64,000 bases of DNA from Paenibacillus glycanilyticus NBRC 16618 (GCF_004000805.1 NZ_BILY01000010.1:62001-126000), one strand, 5' to 3'; counted from the first letter of the stretch, positions 35,005-44,081 are shown. Numbers and translations: made by a program. Notes: a model not told the origin generated them from the sequence alone.

Positions 35005-35658
35005 TTATCTTCCGCGGAATTCCAGCTGTCTTTCGAAGCAGAATCTGATTATTTTTTGCCGTTCGCTGTCGCTGATGGCAATAAATTTGCTCATAACCTG
35101 CTTGCGTCCCGTGGCGAGATCAACTACCCTTACAACCTCCGCCTTGAAGGAGGCATGCTCAAGCGTACCGTTCTTATAGGGAATCAACAGCCAGCAGTCC
35201 ATTTCCATGCCGGATGTAATCGGCCATTTCCCGTCGCACAGGAAGGAAATCCCTCCGCCGCCTACATCGTCGGTAACCGTAACGAAGCGGACATTGCCCG
35301 ACAGGTTTACGGCGATCTCAAGATCAGCGGACACGCGAAGGAAATGCCGGCGTTGGATCTTTGTAATCCGTTCGGGATCCGGCTTGCGGATCTTGATGAG
35401 CTTAACGACATCGTCCCGGAAGCCAATGACATGCGAGTCGAAATAATGCTTTATACCCTCATCGGATACGTAATAAACCGACAGCTCGTCCCCCAAATAA
35501 AGCCGTTTCATCCGACCCGATGTGATATTAAGCGGATTCTCGATAAGTAAACCGTCTTCCAGCTCATCCGCAATTCTCGCTTTGTATTCTACAGCTGCCT
35601 CTTCTTCATCAGCAGACGCGATCTCGAAAAACAACATTTGGTTTACTCTAGGCAACAA
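35005..35658 (-). CDS. ypfA: PilZ-domain c-di-GMP receptor (YpfA/MotI type)
   Basis: 217 residues: an N-terminal YcgR-like domain (1-95) and a C-terminal PilZ domain. The c-di-GMP-binding arginines are in QRRHFLRV (RxxxR) and the second motif is DDVGGGGISF. In B. subtilis the homologue binds c-di-GMP and slows the flagellar motor; the same role here is inference from homology and gene order. Confidence 0.9.
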   Translation of the reverse strand: MLPRVNQMLFFEIASADEEEAAVEYKARIADELEDGLLIENPLNITSGRMKRLYLGDELSVYYVSDEGIKHYFDSHVIGFRDDVVKLIKIRKPDPERITKIQRRHFLRVSADLEIAVNLSGNVRFVTVTDDVGGGGISFLCDGKWPITSGMEMDCWLLIPYKNGTLEHASFKAEVVRVVDLATGRKQVMSKFIAISDSERQKIIRFCFERQLEFRGR

Positions 35659-35718
35659 TTGGCTCCCCTCCCATATTGGTGTTTATTATAACACGTCAAT
35701 TTGAGGGGAGCCATATCG

Positions 35719-37077
35719 TTATTTGCCGGAACTTGTCCGTTTGTCGAGAGGTGACAGCTCTTCTATCGCTTCTTCGACACCGCTCTCCGCATTGATGTAA
35801 ATCCGGTAATCGCTGCCGTTAATGCCGCCCGTAAATTCGTAACACAAGGTTTCTTCGCCCAATTCGTTCATGATCAGGGCCATCTGATCATTTGCTACCT
35901 TGAATTCGGGATTAAGCGCTTTGCGGGCTTCGGCTTTGGACAGCTTGGCTGCCGGAATGCTGCGCTTATGCTGCTCGTACACGTAGTCATTCGCCTGAAG
36001 ACCCACCGCTTCTCCATTATCCAGCGCAACCTTGACGGTGAGCTTCTCCGGATAGATAAGAACGCCGTTCTGCGTGCTGACAAAGGTAAAGGCGCCCGTA
36101 TTATCAAACATGTTGTAGCTGACCGCCTTCATGCCTTTAAACCCATGGTCATTCAAAAACTGCTCAGCAGAAGCTTGGGCCTCTCTCTGACCTAGCTTTT
36201 TCTCGCCAATATCCCGGGAATCCATAAACCAGATGAGCTTGCCGCCTCTTTGCGTAAAATCCATCTGCAGCTTTCGGCCCGACTTCGGCTCTGTTACCGT
36301 AGCGGAGTACGAAGAATACTCCGTGCCTTTGCCATTCTCGACCACGCGGATGTCCGCAGGCTTCGTGCCGAGGAAGTCTGTTACGCGATTTTTCACGTCC
36401 TCCGCCGTAACCATGCTGCCGCTAAGCATATTGATGGTACGCTTCTGGTACATGCTTGCGACCGAAGGACCCCAGTTGATCTCAGGGTACTCGCTTACCT
36501 TTTTGTCTACCGTTTTGAACCCGTCGATAATGGTATTGTCATTTGGCGAGTTCTGCTTTGCGAGAGCTACCTCGACGTCCATCCAGCGCAGATGGTCGCT
36601 CAGCACCTTCTCCTGCATTTTATACAAATCCTTGGAGATATCCTCCGATTTGGCATACAAGGTTTTCAGCGTCTTGAATTCGTCTTGGGACAAAGGTTGC
36701 TTGGTCAAATCCCTCACGGAAGTTTTGTAGGCAAAATTGGAAATATGCGACAAGAAGTCTTCCGCTTCGTTGAAAGGCAGCATTGTCAAAGGAAGCTGGT
36801 TGATTTCGTTCTGTGCTTGGCTTGTCAGACGCCACACGTTAACTAGCCCTTTGCGATGGTAGCTTTGGGAGGTGGAGTTGACCGCCAGCGTGTTGCCGAG
36901 CTGCTGATGCAGCTGCTCGACATGATAGGTGAGATCATGGAAAGCACGCTGGTATTGGTTTTCGGCCTTTATGAGAATCGAGTTTTTCTCTTGGTGCTCT
37001 TGATAGCCCCAATACACTGAGCCGATTAAGAAAAGCGTCATGATGGGGAACAACACCGCGCTTAGACGTTTGTACAT
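35719..37077 (-). CDS. ypeB: Germination protein YpeB
   Basis: Forespore protein required for the localisation and stability of the cortex-lytic enzyme SleB. 452 residues: an N-terminal membrane anchor (about 8-24), a helical region to about 230, then PepSY-like repeats (about 235-440). In Bacillus sleB precedes ypeB in one operon, but here the upstream genes are a small Cys-rich ORF and prsW, and no sleB is in the window. Confidence 0.93.
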   Translation of the reverse strand: MYKRLSAVLFPIMTLFLIGSVYWGYQEHQEKNSILIKAENQYQRAFHDLTYHVEQLHQQLGNTLAVNSTSQSYHRKGLVNVWRLTSQAQNEINQLPLTMLPFNEAEDFLSHISNFAYKTSVRDLTKQPLSQDEFKTLKTLYAKSEDISKDLYKMQEKVLSDHLRWMDVEVALAKQNSPNDNTIIDGFKTVDKKVSEYPEINWGPSVASMYQKRTINMLSGSMVTAEDVKNRVTDFLGTKPADIRVVENGKGTEYSSYSATVTEPKSGRKLQMDFTQRGGKLIWFMDSRDIGEKKLGQREAQASAEQFLNDHGFKGMKAVSYNMFDNTGAFTFVSTQNGVLIYPEKLTVKVALDNGEAVGLQANDYVYEQHKRSIPAAKLSKAEARKALNPEFKVANDQMALIMNELGEETLCYEFTGGINGSDYRIYINAESGVEEAIEELSPLDKRTSSGK

Positions 37078-37080
37078 AAC

Positions 37081-37140
37081 AAAAAAGCTCCTTTCTTCTG
37101 CAAAACCTAGCGTTAGTTTGGTTTGCGGAAGGGAGCTTTA
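37081..37140 (-). terminator. Intrinsic terminator after the 51-aa Cys-rich gene
   Basis: Minus-strand AAAGCTCCcTTC..GCAAAcC pairs with GG.TTTGC..GAA..AGGAGCTTT, followed by TTTTTT. It lies just before ypeB, so ypeB probably has its own promoter. Confidence 0.82.
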
Positions 37141-37150
37141 TGCATCTGTG

Positions 37151-37306
37151 TCAAATGCTGTGTTCCTCGATATCGAGGTCGTTTGTATTGTTGCAAATAC
37201 ATTGCTTGAAGCCGGTGTCGATCATTCCTTTTTCCCGTTTGCCGCGAAGTACAAACTTCTCGCCGCATACGTTGCACCGGATCGTTACCTTAACTCTCGG
37301 TTCCAT
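37151..37306 (-). CDS. Small Cys-rich (zinc-ribbon-like) protein, 51 aa
   Basis: The peptide starts MEPRVKVTIRCNVCGEKFVL. Cysteines at 11, 14, 36 and 38 (CNVC ... CIC) suggest one metal site. GGAGG with a 6-nt spacer lies before the ATG, and a terminator follows its stop. I do not recognise a named family. It sits between prsW and ypeB, where B. subtilis has sleB. Confidence 0.75.
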   Translation of the reverse strand: MEPRVKVTIRCNVCGEKFVLRGKREKGMIDTGFKQCICNNTNDLDIEEHSI

Positions 37307-37357
37307 TCCTTGCCTCCGTCAATTAACAATTATTACTAGTCATTATAGACGAAAGGC

Positions 37358-38056
37358 TTACAATTTAACCTCATCTTCGCGGCTGATGAAGCGGAACGGC
37401 GAGCGCGAATTGGCACGGTTCATTTTACGGAGGCCCCATACCCACAAGGCCACCATAAACGGAATGATGACGTAAATCCAGTTGGTTTTGAACGAAATCA
37501 TGATGTAGTCGTACGTACCGTGCAGCAGCAACGGAAGACCTAACGAAATCGTCAAATAAATATTGCGCTTGGATGAAGTAGCGAACTTCGCCTTGCCGAC
37601 GTAATAACCCATCATGACGCCAAACAGCGCATGCCCGGAGACGGGCAGCAGCGCGCGCATGAGCAAGGTTCCGAACGTGGCCGGCGAGTAAATCGCGTAC
37701 AATACATTTTCCAGCGTTGCAAAGCCAAGCGAGATCGAAGCGGCGTAGACAATCCCGTCATACGGCTCGTCGAACTCCGTGTGGTTGTAAATCATATGGT
37801 AGAGCACGAACCATTTCAGAAATTCCTCAATGCCCGCCGACTCCACAAAAGAGAACAGCATGGGCTGATGGTCGCCGAACCAAAGCTGCAGCCCTCGCTG
37901 GATGACTACAATCGGCACGACAATGAGGACGCCGAGCAGAAACATGCGAACGACCATATGAATCGGCTCTGCGTCATAACGGTCCTTCAGATACAAATAC
38001 GTAAGCAGCGATATACCCGGAGCCACCGCGGCAGTCAGCACAGAAAACAATAGCAA
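37358..38056 (-). CDS. prsW: PrsW-type intramembrane protease
   Basis: Polytopic glutamic-type membrane protease; in B. subtilis it makes the first cut in anti-sigma factor RsiW. The 232-aa protein has the conserved motifs AGIEEFLKWF (EExxK), FATLENVLY and GHALFGVMMG. The start is TTG, 9 bases after GGGAGGTGA. The usual substrate gene rsiW is not in the window. A GGCGGCTGC/GCAGCCGCC palindrome lies between gudB and prsW without a T run. Confidence 0.92.
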   Translation of the reverse strand: MLLFSVLTAAVAPGISLLTYLYLKDRYDAEPIHMVVRMFLLGVLIVVPIVVIQRGLQLWFGDHQPMLFSFVESAGIEEFLKWFVLYHMIYNHTEFDEPYDGIVYAASISLGFATLENVLYAIYSPATFGTLLMRALLPVSGHALFGVMMGYYVGKAKFATSSKRNIYLTISLGLPLLLHGTYDYIMISFKTNWIYVIIPFMVALWVWGLRKMNRANSRSPFRFISREDEVKL

Positions 38057-38102
38057 TTCGATGTTTCACCTCCCAGGCATCCGGCGGCTGCGCAGCCGCC
38101 GG

Positions 38103-39347
38103 TTACACCCAGCCGCGATAACGCACCGCCTCTGCCATTTTGCGTACGCCTGCCATATAGGCGGCAAGCCGCATGTTCACATTTCTTGATTTATGAATCT
38201 CATATACTTGGTTAAAGCCGCGGATCATCATGACGCGCAGCCGGTCATCCACTTCTTGTTCATCCCAGTAAAAGCCCTGATTATTCTGGACCCATTCGAA
38301 ATAAGAAACGATAACCCCTCCGGCGCTTGCCAGAACATCCGGAACAAGAAGAATGCCCCGTTCGGTTAAAATCCTAGTCGCTTCGAGTGTCGTAGGGCCG
38401 TTAGCCGCTTCTACGACAATAGTCGCCTTGATACGCGGAGCATTATCCTCGGTAATCTGATTCTCGATGGCAGCAGGTACAAGCACATCGCATTCCAGCT
38501 CGAGCAGATCGGTGTTGGATATCGTCTGGGGGAATAGATTCGTTACATTGCCGAAGGAATCTCTACGGTCGAGCAAGTAAGGAATATCTAATCCATCTTC
38601 ATTATACAACGCTCCGTTCACATCGGATATACCAATTACGCGCGCACCGGCCTCATGCATGAATTTGGCAAGGTAACTTCCGGCATTGCCGAAGCCTTGA
38701 ATGACAATTCTCGCCTTATTCAGCTCTATGCCTTTAAGGGCAAGCGCCTCATGAATCATAATGACAACGCCGCGTGCCGTAGCCGTCTCCCGTCCTCTGG
38801 AGCCGCCGAGCACGATTGGCTTCCCGGTAATGAAACCGGGTGAGTCGAATTCCCTAATCCGGCTGTATTCATCTAGCATCCATGCCATAATTTGCGAATT
38901 CGTCATGACATCAGGAGCCGGGATGTCTTTCGTCGGACCCACAATCTGGCTCACGGCGCGGACGTATCCGCGGCTGAGCCGTTCCAGCTCCCCGAAAGAC
39001 ATTTTTCTAGGATCACAGATAACTCCGCCTTTACCTCCGCCATAAGGCAGATCGGCGATTCCGCATTTCAGGCTCATCCAGATGGATAAAGCCTTTACTT
39101 CGTTCTCCGTTACGGCCGGATGGAAGCGGACTCCGCCTTTTGTTGGACCAACCGCATCGTTATGCTGAGCCCGGTAACCGGTAAACACCTTCGTCTTCCC
39201 GTCATCCATCTTGACGGGTATCCTGACGCTCAAGATACGCATCGGTTCCTTTAAGAGTTCAATCATATCCTCTTTATAGCCAAGCTTCAATAGGGCTTCT
39301 TCAATAACTACCTGTGTTGATTTGAGCACATCGTTGTTATCCGCCAT
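38103..39347 (-). CDS. gudB: NAD-dependent glutamate dehydrogenase
   Basis: 414-residue Glu/Leu/Phe/Val dehydrogenase. Substrate-binding motif PYGGGKGGVICDP and the Rossmann segment VIQGFGNAGSYLAKFMHEAGA are clear. The sequence shows no in-frame duplication of the kind that inactivates gudB of laboratory B. subtilis. Gene order next to prsW follows B. subtilis. Confidence 0.93.
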   Translation of the reverse strand: MADNNDVLKSTQVVIEEALLKLGYKEDMIELLKEPMRILSVRIPVKMDDGKTKVFTGYRAQHNDAVGPTKGGVRFHPAVTENEVKALSIWMSLKCGIADLPYGGGKGGVICDPRKMSFGELERLSRGYVRAVSQIVGPTKDIPAPDVMTNSQIMAWMLDEYSRIREFDSPGFITGKPIVLGGSRGRETATARGVVIMIHEALALKGIELNKARIVIQGFGNAGSYLAKFMHEAGARVIGISDVNGALYNEDGLDIPYLLDRRDSFGNVTNLFPQTISNTDLLELECDVLVPAAIENQITEDNAPRIKATIVVEAANGPTTLEATRILTERGILLVPDVLASAGGVIVSYFEWVQNNQGFYWDEQEVDDRLRVMMIRGFNQVYEIHKSRNVNMRLAAYMAGVRKMAEAVRYRGWV

Positions 39348-39427
39348 AATTTCAAGTTCACCCGCCTTTGTCTACTTGTAATATGAGCGTGTATACATCA
39401 CGATATTCCAAAAGGGGGCCAGAACAT

Positions 39428-39462
39428 GCAAGAAGAGCACCTGCAGACAATATTGTCTGCCG
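39428..39462 (-). terminator. Likely terminator after the MecA-type gene
   Basis: Minus-strand GAGCAtcGGCAGACAAT with ATTGTCTGCaGGTGCTC, then TTCTT. The stem is strong and the T tail is weak. Confidence 0.55.
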
Positions 39463-39484
39463 ATGCTCCACATTCATGTGCTGC

Positions 39485-40099
39485 TCAATTATAGAAATGA
39501 GTGCAAATTTCCCGGACAGCTTGAGATGGCATAATAACCTTGCCGTACTCCTCCAGCATCGCGTAGGTAACGGATGTCGCTTCTCCGTATTCGGCTAGCA
39601 GCGCGATAACCGCGTTATGGCGCGCCGTCTCGATCAAAGCCGGTTCAAGGGCCAGGATCCATTTTCCGTTGTAGGAATACAAGCGTCCATCCTCTGTAAG
39701 CGAAGCTGCCTGGAGCTGTTTGCATACATTAATGACATCCTCAAAATCCCGGAATGAATACATCACGATATCGCTCTGCTCCATCGTAACTTCCATCTCG
39801 TATATCTCGTCTTCCGTGTCTTCATCATCGGTTGCCCGTTCATCGGAATGACCGTTCATCTTGCCACGGGTGACAATCACCACCATACCTTGGGCGGGGA
39901 GTGCAAACACTTCGACCGCAAGAGGGCCGCTGGCATCGAAACCAAGTTCACTGTATGCTTGTTCCATCATTTCACTGAAAAGATCGTGTACTTTGGGAAT
40001 TTCGCGCCACATGTCCTCCTTCTGGATCCCACGCTCGAGCAGGTCGTCGAACGTCAGGAAAATCCGTATCTTGTCCTGACTAAGCCGTTCGATTTTCAT
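39485..40099 (-). CDS. MecA/MecB-type ClpC adaptor protein
   Basis: Adaptor that delivers substrates to ClpCP. About 204 residues beginning MKIERLSQDKIRIFLTFDDL, the MecA N-terminal domain, then an acidic linker (DEDTEDEIYEMEV) and a C-terminal domain with FEDVINVCKQLQ. GAGGAGGGA stands before the ATG at 40099. B. subtilis has the MecA paralogue ypbH near gudB and prsW, so this is likely that one rather than mecA proper. Confidence 0.87.
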   Translation of the reverse strand: MKIERLSQDKIRIFLTFDDLLERGIQKEDMWREIPKVHDLFSEMMEQAYSELGFDASGPLAVEVFALPAQGMVVIVTRGKMNGHSDERATDDEDTEDEIYEMEVTMEQSDIVMYSFRDFEDVINVCKQLQAASLTEDGRLYSYNGKWILALEPALIETARHNAVIALLAEYGEATSVTYAMLEEYGKVIMPSQAVREICTHFYN

Positions 40100-40160
40100 G
40101 ACAGGATCCCTCCTCTGCAGCATCTGTTGTAAACAGCGTATGAAATTATTAGCAGGATGT

Positions 40161-40195
40161 GATCAAAAAGATCAAAAAGATCAAAAATGATCAAA
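40161..40195 (-). repeat. 9-bp tandem repeat, about four copies
   Basis: GATCAAAAA is repeated at 40161, 40170, 40179 (with one extra T) and partly at 40189. On the minus strand each unit provides a TTGATC hexamer, and one of these lies 18 bp upstream of a TAATAA box, in front of the MecA-type gene. A change in unit number could alter promoter spacing (speculative). Confidence 0.8.
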
Positions 40196-40250
40196 TCGTA
40201 CTATGTATTTACTTTAACATGTCTGTCCCCGGATTGCACCTAAAATAGGC

Positions 40251-40304
40251 AAAAAAAGAATCGTTTGTGCAGCACCCGGCTAAGGCGCGTACATCAACCG
40301 ATTC
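40251..40304 (-). terminator. Intrinsic terminator after small membrane protein gene
   Basis: Minus-strand GAATCGGTTG with CAAACGATTC around a 27-nt loop, followed by TTTTTTT. Confidence 0.75.
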
Positions 40305-40319
40305 CAAAAACAGCTTCAT

Positions 40320-40649
40320 TTAATGCGGCTTGAAAGACGATTCCGCCATGATCTGGCTCGCCTGCTCCTTAAGTCCGGGATCGTTGTTGATCAGCTTCTC
40401 AACCTGCTCCCAGCCTCCTCCTTGCTTTCCGGCGGTATCGTCTGAATGCTTTGGGGCCATATTGGTTGCCGCCATTGCTTTATTCATTCCTCGTCTCATC
40501 ATCATCGATGCGGCACTTCTGCCAATGGATGAGCATGCGCCCGCAAGCGAGCTGGATGCCCACGCCGCCATACCTGGTCTTTTGCGTGATACGTACACGG
40601 CTGCCGCAAGTCCTGCGACGGCGCCTAACATAAACCCGCCGATTCTCAT
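40320..40649 (-). CDS. Small YtxH-like membrane protein
   Basis: About 109 residues: a glycine/alanine-rich hydrophobic helix at the N terminus (MRIGGFMLGAVAGLAAAVYV), basic stretch, then an amphipathic region (SSIGRSAASMMMRRGMNKAM) and polar tail. AAGGAGGT lies 10 bases before the ATG at 40649; an in-frame start at 40685 lies upstream of this site. The YtxH resemblance is weak. Function unknown. Confidence 0.7.
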   Translation of the reverse strand: MRIGGFMLGAVAGLAAAVYVSRKRPGMAAWASSSLAGACSSIGRSAASMMMRRGMNKAMAATNMAPKHSDDTAGKQGGGWEQVEKLINNDPGLKEQASQIMAESSFKPH

Positions 40650-40813
40650 GGCTTTCGTTACCTCCTTCGGGGATAGTTGCAACATTTATTTTCTCCCTCA
40701 AAACCTGCGGCATCCTCCACAAATTAAGGAAAGCGGAAATAGGAATCGGTACCGCTTGTTATGGTAATATGGCTTTAGACTAGCCAACAATTGACAACAA
40801 GGCGGGAAAACCA

Positions 40814-41680
40814 ATGACGAAAACAACGATGAATACGCTCTGTGCCGTTTTTGCCCTTACAGCCCTATTGACCTCTTGCGGTTCAGCGTCCGAGACGACC
40901 ACCGGAAGCGCAAACGCACTACCTACTGCCCATTCGGCAGACGCCCAGTCACCGCCGGGACGGCAGACATTGCCTGCCCCTGAAACCCCGGCGCTTTCGG
41001 CAACTCCCGCGGCAGAGCCCAGTCCTTCTCCCAAGGTCATGGCGCCGCTGTATAAAATGACTGCAGTCTACCGATTCGTCCCTATTAACGAGGCAACTGC
41101 ATCTAAAAAAGCCGTTTTGCTTACCTTTGACGATGCTCCCCATAATGAAGAGGTGATAAACAGCCTGCTTGATACCTTGGACAAGCACAAGGCAAAAGCG
41201 ATTTTTTTCGTTAACGGCTATCGAGTGAAGCAGCACCCCGAGCTGTTAAAGCTGATCCATGACCGCGGCCAGACGATCGGCAATCATTCCTGGGACCATA
41301 TCGATCTTAAGAAAGAGGAACCTGGCAAGGTGGAGACGCAAATTGCGGATGTCCAAGCAGAGGTTAAAGCCTTAACCGGCAAGGAACCGAAATTTTTCAG
41401 GCCGCCTTACGGGTCCGGCGGAGATACGGTGAAGGAAGCAGCAAAAAACCACGGCATGCTGTTCATGACGTGGTCGAATGGTTCACTCGATTGGGAGCAG
41501 AAAGCTCCCGGCGATCCGGACAAAGTAATCGGCAATGTGCTGGAGCAGCTTCATCCCGGCGCCAATATTCTAATGCACGAATTAAAATGGACGGCTGCCG
41601 CGCTCGACGGCTTGCTCGCAAAGCTTGAGGATAAGGGGTATTCCTTTATCGATCCCGAGACGATTCAGGTCAGTCCGTAA
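40814..41680 (+). CDS. Polysaccharide deacetylase lipoprotein
   Basis: Secreted NodB-fold carbohydrate esterase (family CE4), probably acting on peptidoglycan or another N-acetylated polymer. 288 residues: lipoprotein signal with Cys22 (LLTSCGS), a Pro/Ser/Thr linker to about 75, then the catalytic domain with TFDDAP, metal ligands in HSWDH and the RPPYG groove motif. It is one of the few plus-strand genes and is divergent from the small membrane protein gene. Confidence 0.93.
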   Translation: MTKTTMNTLCAVFALTALLTSCGSASETTTGSANALPTAHSADAQSPPGRQTLPAPETPALSATPAAEPSPSPKVMAPLYKMTAVYRFVPINEATASKKAVLLTFDDAPHNEEVINSLLDTLDKHKAKAIFFVNGYRVKQHPELLKLIHDRGQTIGNHSWDHIDLKKEEPGKVETQIADVQAEVKALTGKEPKFFRPPYGSGGDTVKEAAKNHGMLFMTWSNGSLDWEQKAPGDPDKVIGNVLEQLHPGANILMHELKWTAAALDGLLAKLEDKGYSFIDPETIQVSP

Positions 41681-41900
41681 ACCGGACGCCATACCAGAAC
41701 AGCCCTGCCACCAGACAAACGAATAATAAAAATAATACATTATAATACCATTTGGTCACTTTATAGGAATTGGAAGGGTGTACTTTACGTCTAGGCGGCA
41801 GCGCCTCTGCATTCGTGTCGGTCGCGATGCCAGGCTGAACTGCCGCCTGTTCATGTTGTCTTCTTCCTCTTGAGCTACCGAATTTCTCCACTCTGCTCAT
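41670..41900 (-). CDS. Small single-pass membrane protein
   Basis: About 76 residues: a basic, polar N-terminal half (RGRRQHEQAAVQ..., ALPPRRKVHPSN) and a C-terminal membrane helix (WYYNVLFLLFVCLVAGLFWYG), i.e. a tail-anchored layout. Its start overlaps the stop of the CPBP gene (TGATG), suggesting coupling. Its 3' end overlaps the end of the convergent deacetylase gene by 11 bases. No known family. Confidence 0.68.
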   Translation of the reverse strand: MSRVEKFGSSRGRRQHEQAAVQPGIATDTNAEALPPRRKVHPSNSYKVTKWYYNVLFLLFVCLVAGLFWYGVRFTD

Positions 41901-42502
41901 CACTGCTCTGTTTGCTCCCTCCTAAATCGGATAATCAGCCCCATAATGAAATCCACAAGGAAATGCGCAACAATCGGTGCCCACAAGGTTCCCGACTGGA
42001 TATAAATCCAGCCTAACCCATAACTAATCGAAAAGACAAGACCCGTTGGGATCCAATGCCTTAAATAACGGACATGAATGGCAGCAAAAATAATGCTTGT
42101 CCAATAAGGTCCAAAAGAGTGCTGCACAGCCCCCCGGAACAATACCTCTTCGCAAATGGCGACCACTAACGAAATAACGGCAATATGCCACACCGGTCTG
42201 TTCTTGAATATCCGTTCATTAATACCGCCGTCATCGGTTGCTTCCTCCGGTACCCATCTGGAAATCAGCAGGTCAACGGCAATGACGGCGGCGCCTAATC
42301 CCAGTCCCCACCATAAAAAAGAGAGGCTGTCGGGAAATTGCAACAACAGAAATGGATTGGAACGCTGAAATAATGCCCACACCAAACCGATAATAATAGT
42401 AATCGCTTGCGTAACGTAAAGATTTACTAGCAGCATGCGGTCGTCTATCTCATCTACGGATAGTTGACGCACGCGGATATTACGGAGATCGAATTTTTTC
42501 AT
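41900..42502 (-). CDS. CPBP-family intramembrane metalloprotease
   Basis: CAAX-protease/bacteriocin-processing fold. About 200 residues from the chosen ATG (MKKFDLRNIRVRQLS). Motif 1 is EEVLFRGAVQHS, motif 2 includes IIFAAIHVRYL, and motif 3 is APIVAHFLVDF. The start is uncertain, since in-frame starts at 42529, 42547 and 42571 are possible. Substrate unknown. Confidence 0.88.
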   Translation of the reverse strand: MKKFDLRNIRVRQLSVDEIDDRMLLVNLYVTQAITIIIGLVWALFQRSNPFLLLQFPDSLSFLWWGLGLGAAVIAVDLLISRWVPEEATDDGGINERIFKNRPVWHIAVISLVVAICEEVLFRGAVQHSFGPYWTSIIFAAIHVRYLRHWIPTGLVFSISYGLGWIYIQSGTLWAPIVAHFLVDFIMGLIIRFRREQTEQ

Positions 42503-42607
42503 AGCTTCCCGCCTGTCTAAGTAGGTCATATTTCCTTTTATGATCATTTCACCTATACTGATAGGGCACAAACGACGGCATATCTAATACATAGAAGGAG
42601 ATTTGTG

Positions 42608-43513
42608 ATGGAGAAACGTTTACCTCGTTCCGCAATGATATTTAGTTTGGGGTTTGTCTTTATGCTCGTCTGCGCGGTTGGTGCATTCTTCTACGGCGTA
42701 AAGCTCGGAACGTCCAAAACGGAAACCAAGTACGAAATGAAAGAATTGCAGGCGGCAGCGGTTCAAAAAAGCAGCCCCTATCAGCAGCAGGATCTTGTCT
42801 CTTTCTATCATACCGTATTTTTGTCTTACCGTGAATTTCAATCCGAATGGGATGATGCGATGGACGACTTCGCGAAAGGCCAAGGCGGCAGCGCTTCGTC
42901 TACCCTAAAAAATTTAGCGGAGCTCGCCCGCTCGAAAAGAACCGCGGCTTCCAATTTCGATATGCAGAAGTCCCCGCTTCTCGGCGATGCCCAAACGAAT
43001 TATATCAGAAGTCTGGAGCAATTCGAACAGGCAGCGAAGGCAGCGGCTGCAAGCTCGAAATCCGGGGATGCAGCCAAGCTTCAAAACAGCATTAAGCAAT
43101 TGGGTTCTTACCAGTCTGCGGTCAAGCAGGCACTGGCTGCTCAACAAGCTTACTACACCGCCATGATGAAATGGGGAGCAACGGTTGAACCAAACATCCC
43201 TGCTAATTATACAATGCCTAAGGTAATCGAAATCAACAAATGGTCAAGCCTGCCTCTGATCGTGAAAAACAAGCTGATGGCGGATCAAATGGCTTCGCGT
43301 CAGCAATTCACGGCTTATTATCCGCAGGATCTGACAAGCCGCATCGATGATTTTATCGCTTCCGGCCAGTCCGCGAAGCTGAATTTGAAGACGGTATCCG
43401 CAATTGCCGATCTGCTGATCGATACGGAGGCCGTCCGCAGCGGGGACTTCACCGAGAATCGCTCGAAGCTCTACAATAAAGATCTTCTGCCTCAGCTACC
43501 GTTCTTCTCTTAA
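42608..43513 (+). CDS. Membrane-anchored protein of unknown function
   Basis: 301 residues with one N-terminal membrane helix (about 9-30, MIFSLGFVFMLVCAVGAFFYG) and a large outside domain that is mostly helical and rich in Ala, Gln, Ser and Lys. GAAGGAG lies 7 bases before the ATG. It is divergent from the CPBP gene and shares its upstream region. No recognised family. Confidence 0.8.
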   Translation: MEKRLPRSAMIFSLGFVFMLVCAVGAFFYGVKLGTSKTETKYEMKELQAAAVQKSSPYQQQDLVSFYHTVFLSYREFQSEWDDAMDDFAKGQGGSASSTLKNLAELARSKRTAASNFDMQKSPLLGDAQTNYIRSLEQFEQAAKAAAASSKSGDAAKLQNSIKQLGSYQSAVKQALAAQQAYYTAMMKWGATVEPNIPANYTMPKVIEINKWSSLPLIVKNKLMADQMASRQQFTAYYPQDLTSRIDDFIASGQSAKLNLKTVSAIADLLIDTEAVRSGDFTENRSKLYNKDLLPQLPFFS

Positions 43514-43524
43514 CTTAAGCTTTT

Positions 43525-43851
43525 TTAATCGTATTGAAACCCTTGCAACGAGGCTATGGCAGCCATTCCGCCGGTAACATTGTGGAGGTTGCCGTAGCCT
43601 TGTTCTTCTAAATAATTGCAAACGGCCGCACTGCGTACCCCATGCGCGCATACTATATATAACGGTTTGTCGTCCGAAATGGTTCCGAGACTGTAGGGGA
43701 TCGTATTCATGGGTATTAACCGGGATGATTCCAGATGATAATAATCCCATTCGTAAGCTTCGCGTACGTCGATGATTTGCTCCGGTTCAATCTGTCCGTC
43801 CGCAAGCATGCGCAGCAGCAGCTCCGGATCCAATTCCTTCCACTCAATCAA
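43525..43851 (-). CDS. Rhodanese-like sulfurtransferase
   Basis: Single-domain rhodanese, 108 residues, with IDVREAYEWDYYHL and the active-site loop CAHGVRS (catalytic Cys68, closing Arg73). Start TTG at 43851, 8 bases after GGGGAGAG; an in-frame ATG at 43941 adds 30 unsupported residues. Carries persulfide sulfur; the partner is unknown. Confidence 0.85.
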   Translation of the reverse strand: MIEWKELDPELLLRMLADGQIEPEQIIDVREAYEWDYYHLESSRLIPMNTIPYSLGTISDDKPLYIVCAHGVRSAAVCNYLEEQGYGNLHNVTGGMAAIASLQGFQYD

Positions 43852-44081
43852 TGCCTTTCTCTCCCCTGACCTCTTAATATCTCTTGTAATGCTTTGAATC
43901 ATAACGAAAATTTCACATTTGATCAAGTTTATACATTGCATTTGTCCACCACCTTGCTATAAAATAATAACGGTTGTCCATATCGGTTTAATCACGTTTC
44001 GTATTGATATAAATCGTGCTTTTTTTCACACATCGGAGACAACAACTGCCATTTACGATTGCCCGCAATTTAGACGAACCT

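Noticed and set aside
38056..38102. Terminator between gudB and prsW
   Set aside because: The GGCGGCTGC/GCAGCCGCC palindrome is strong but lacks a T run, and it lies just before the prsW ribosome site.
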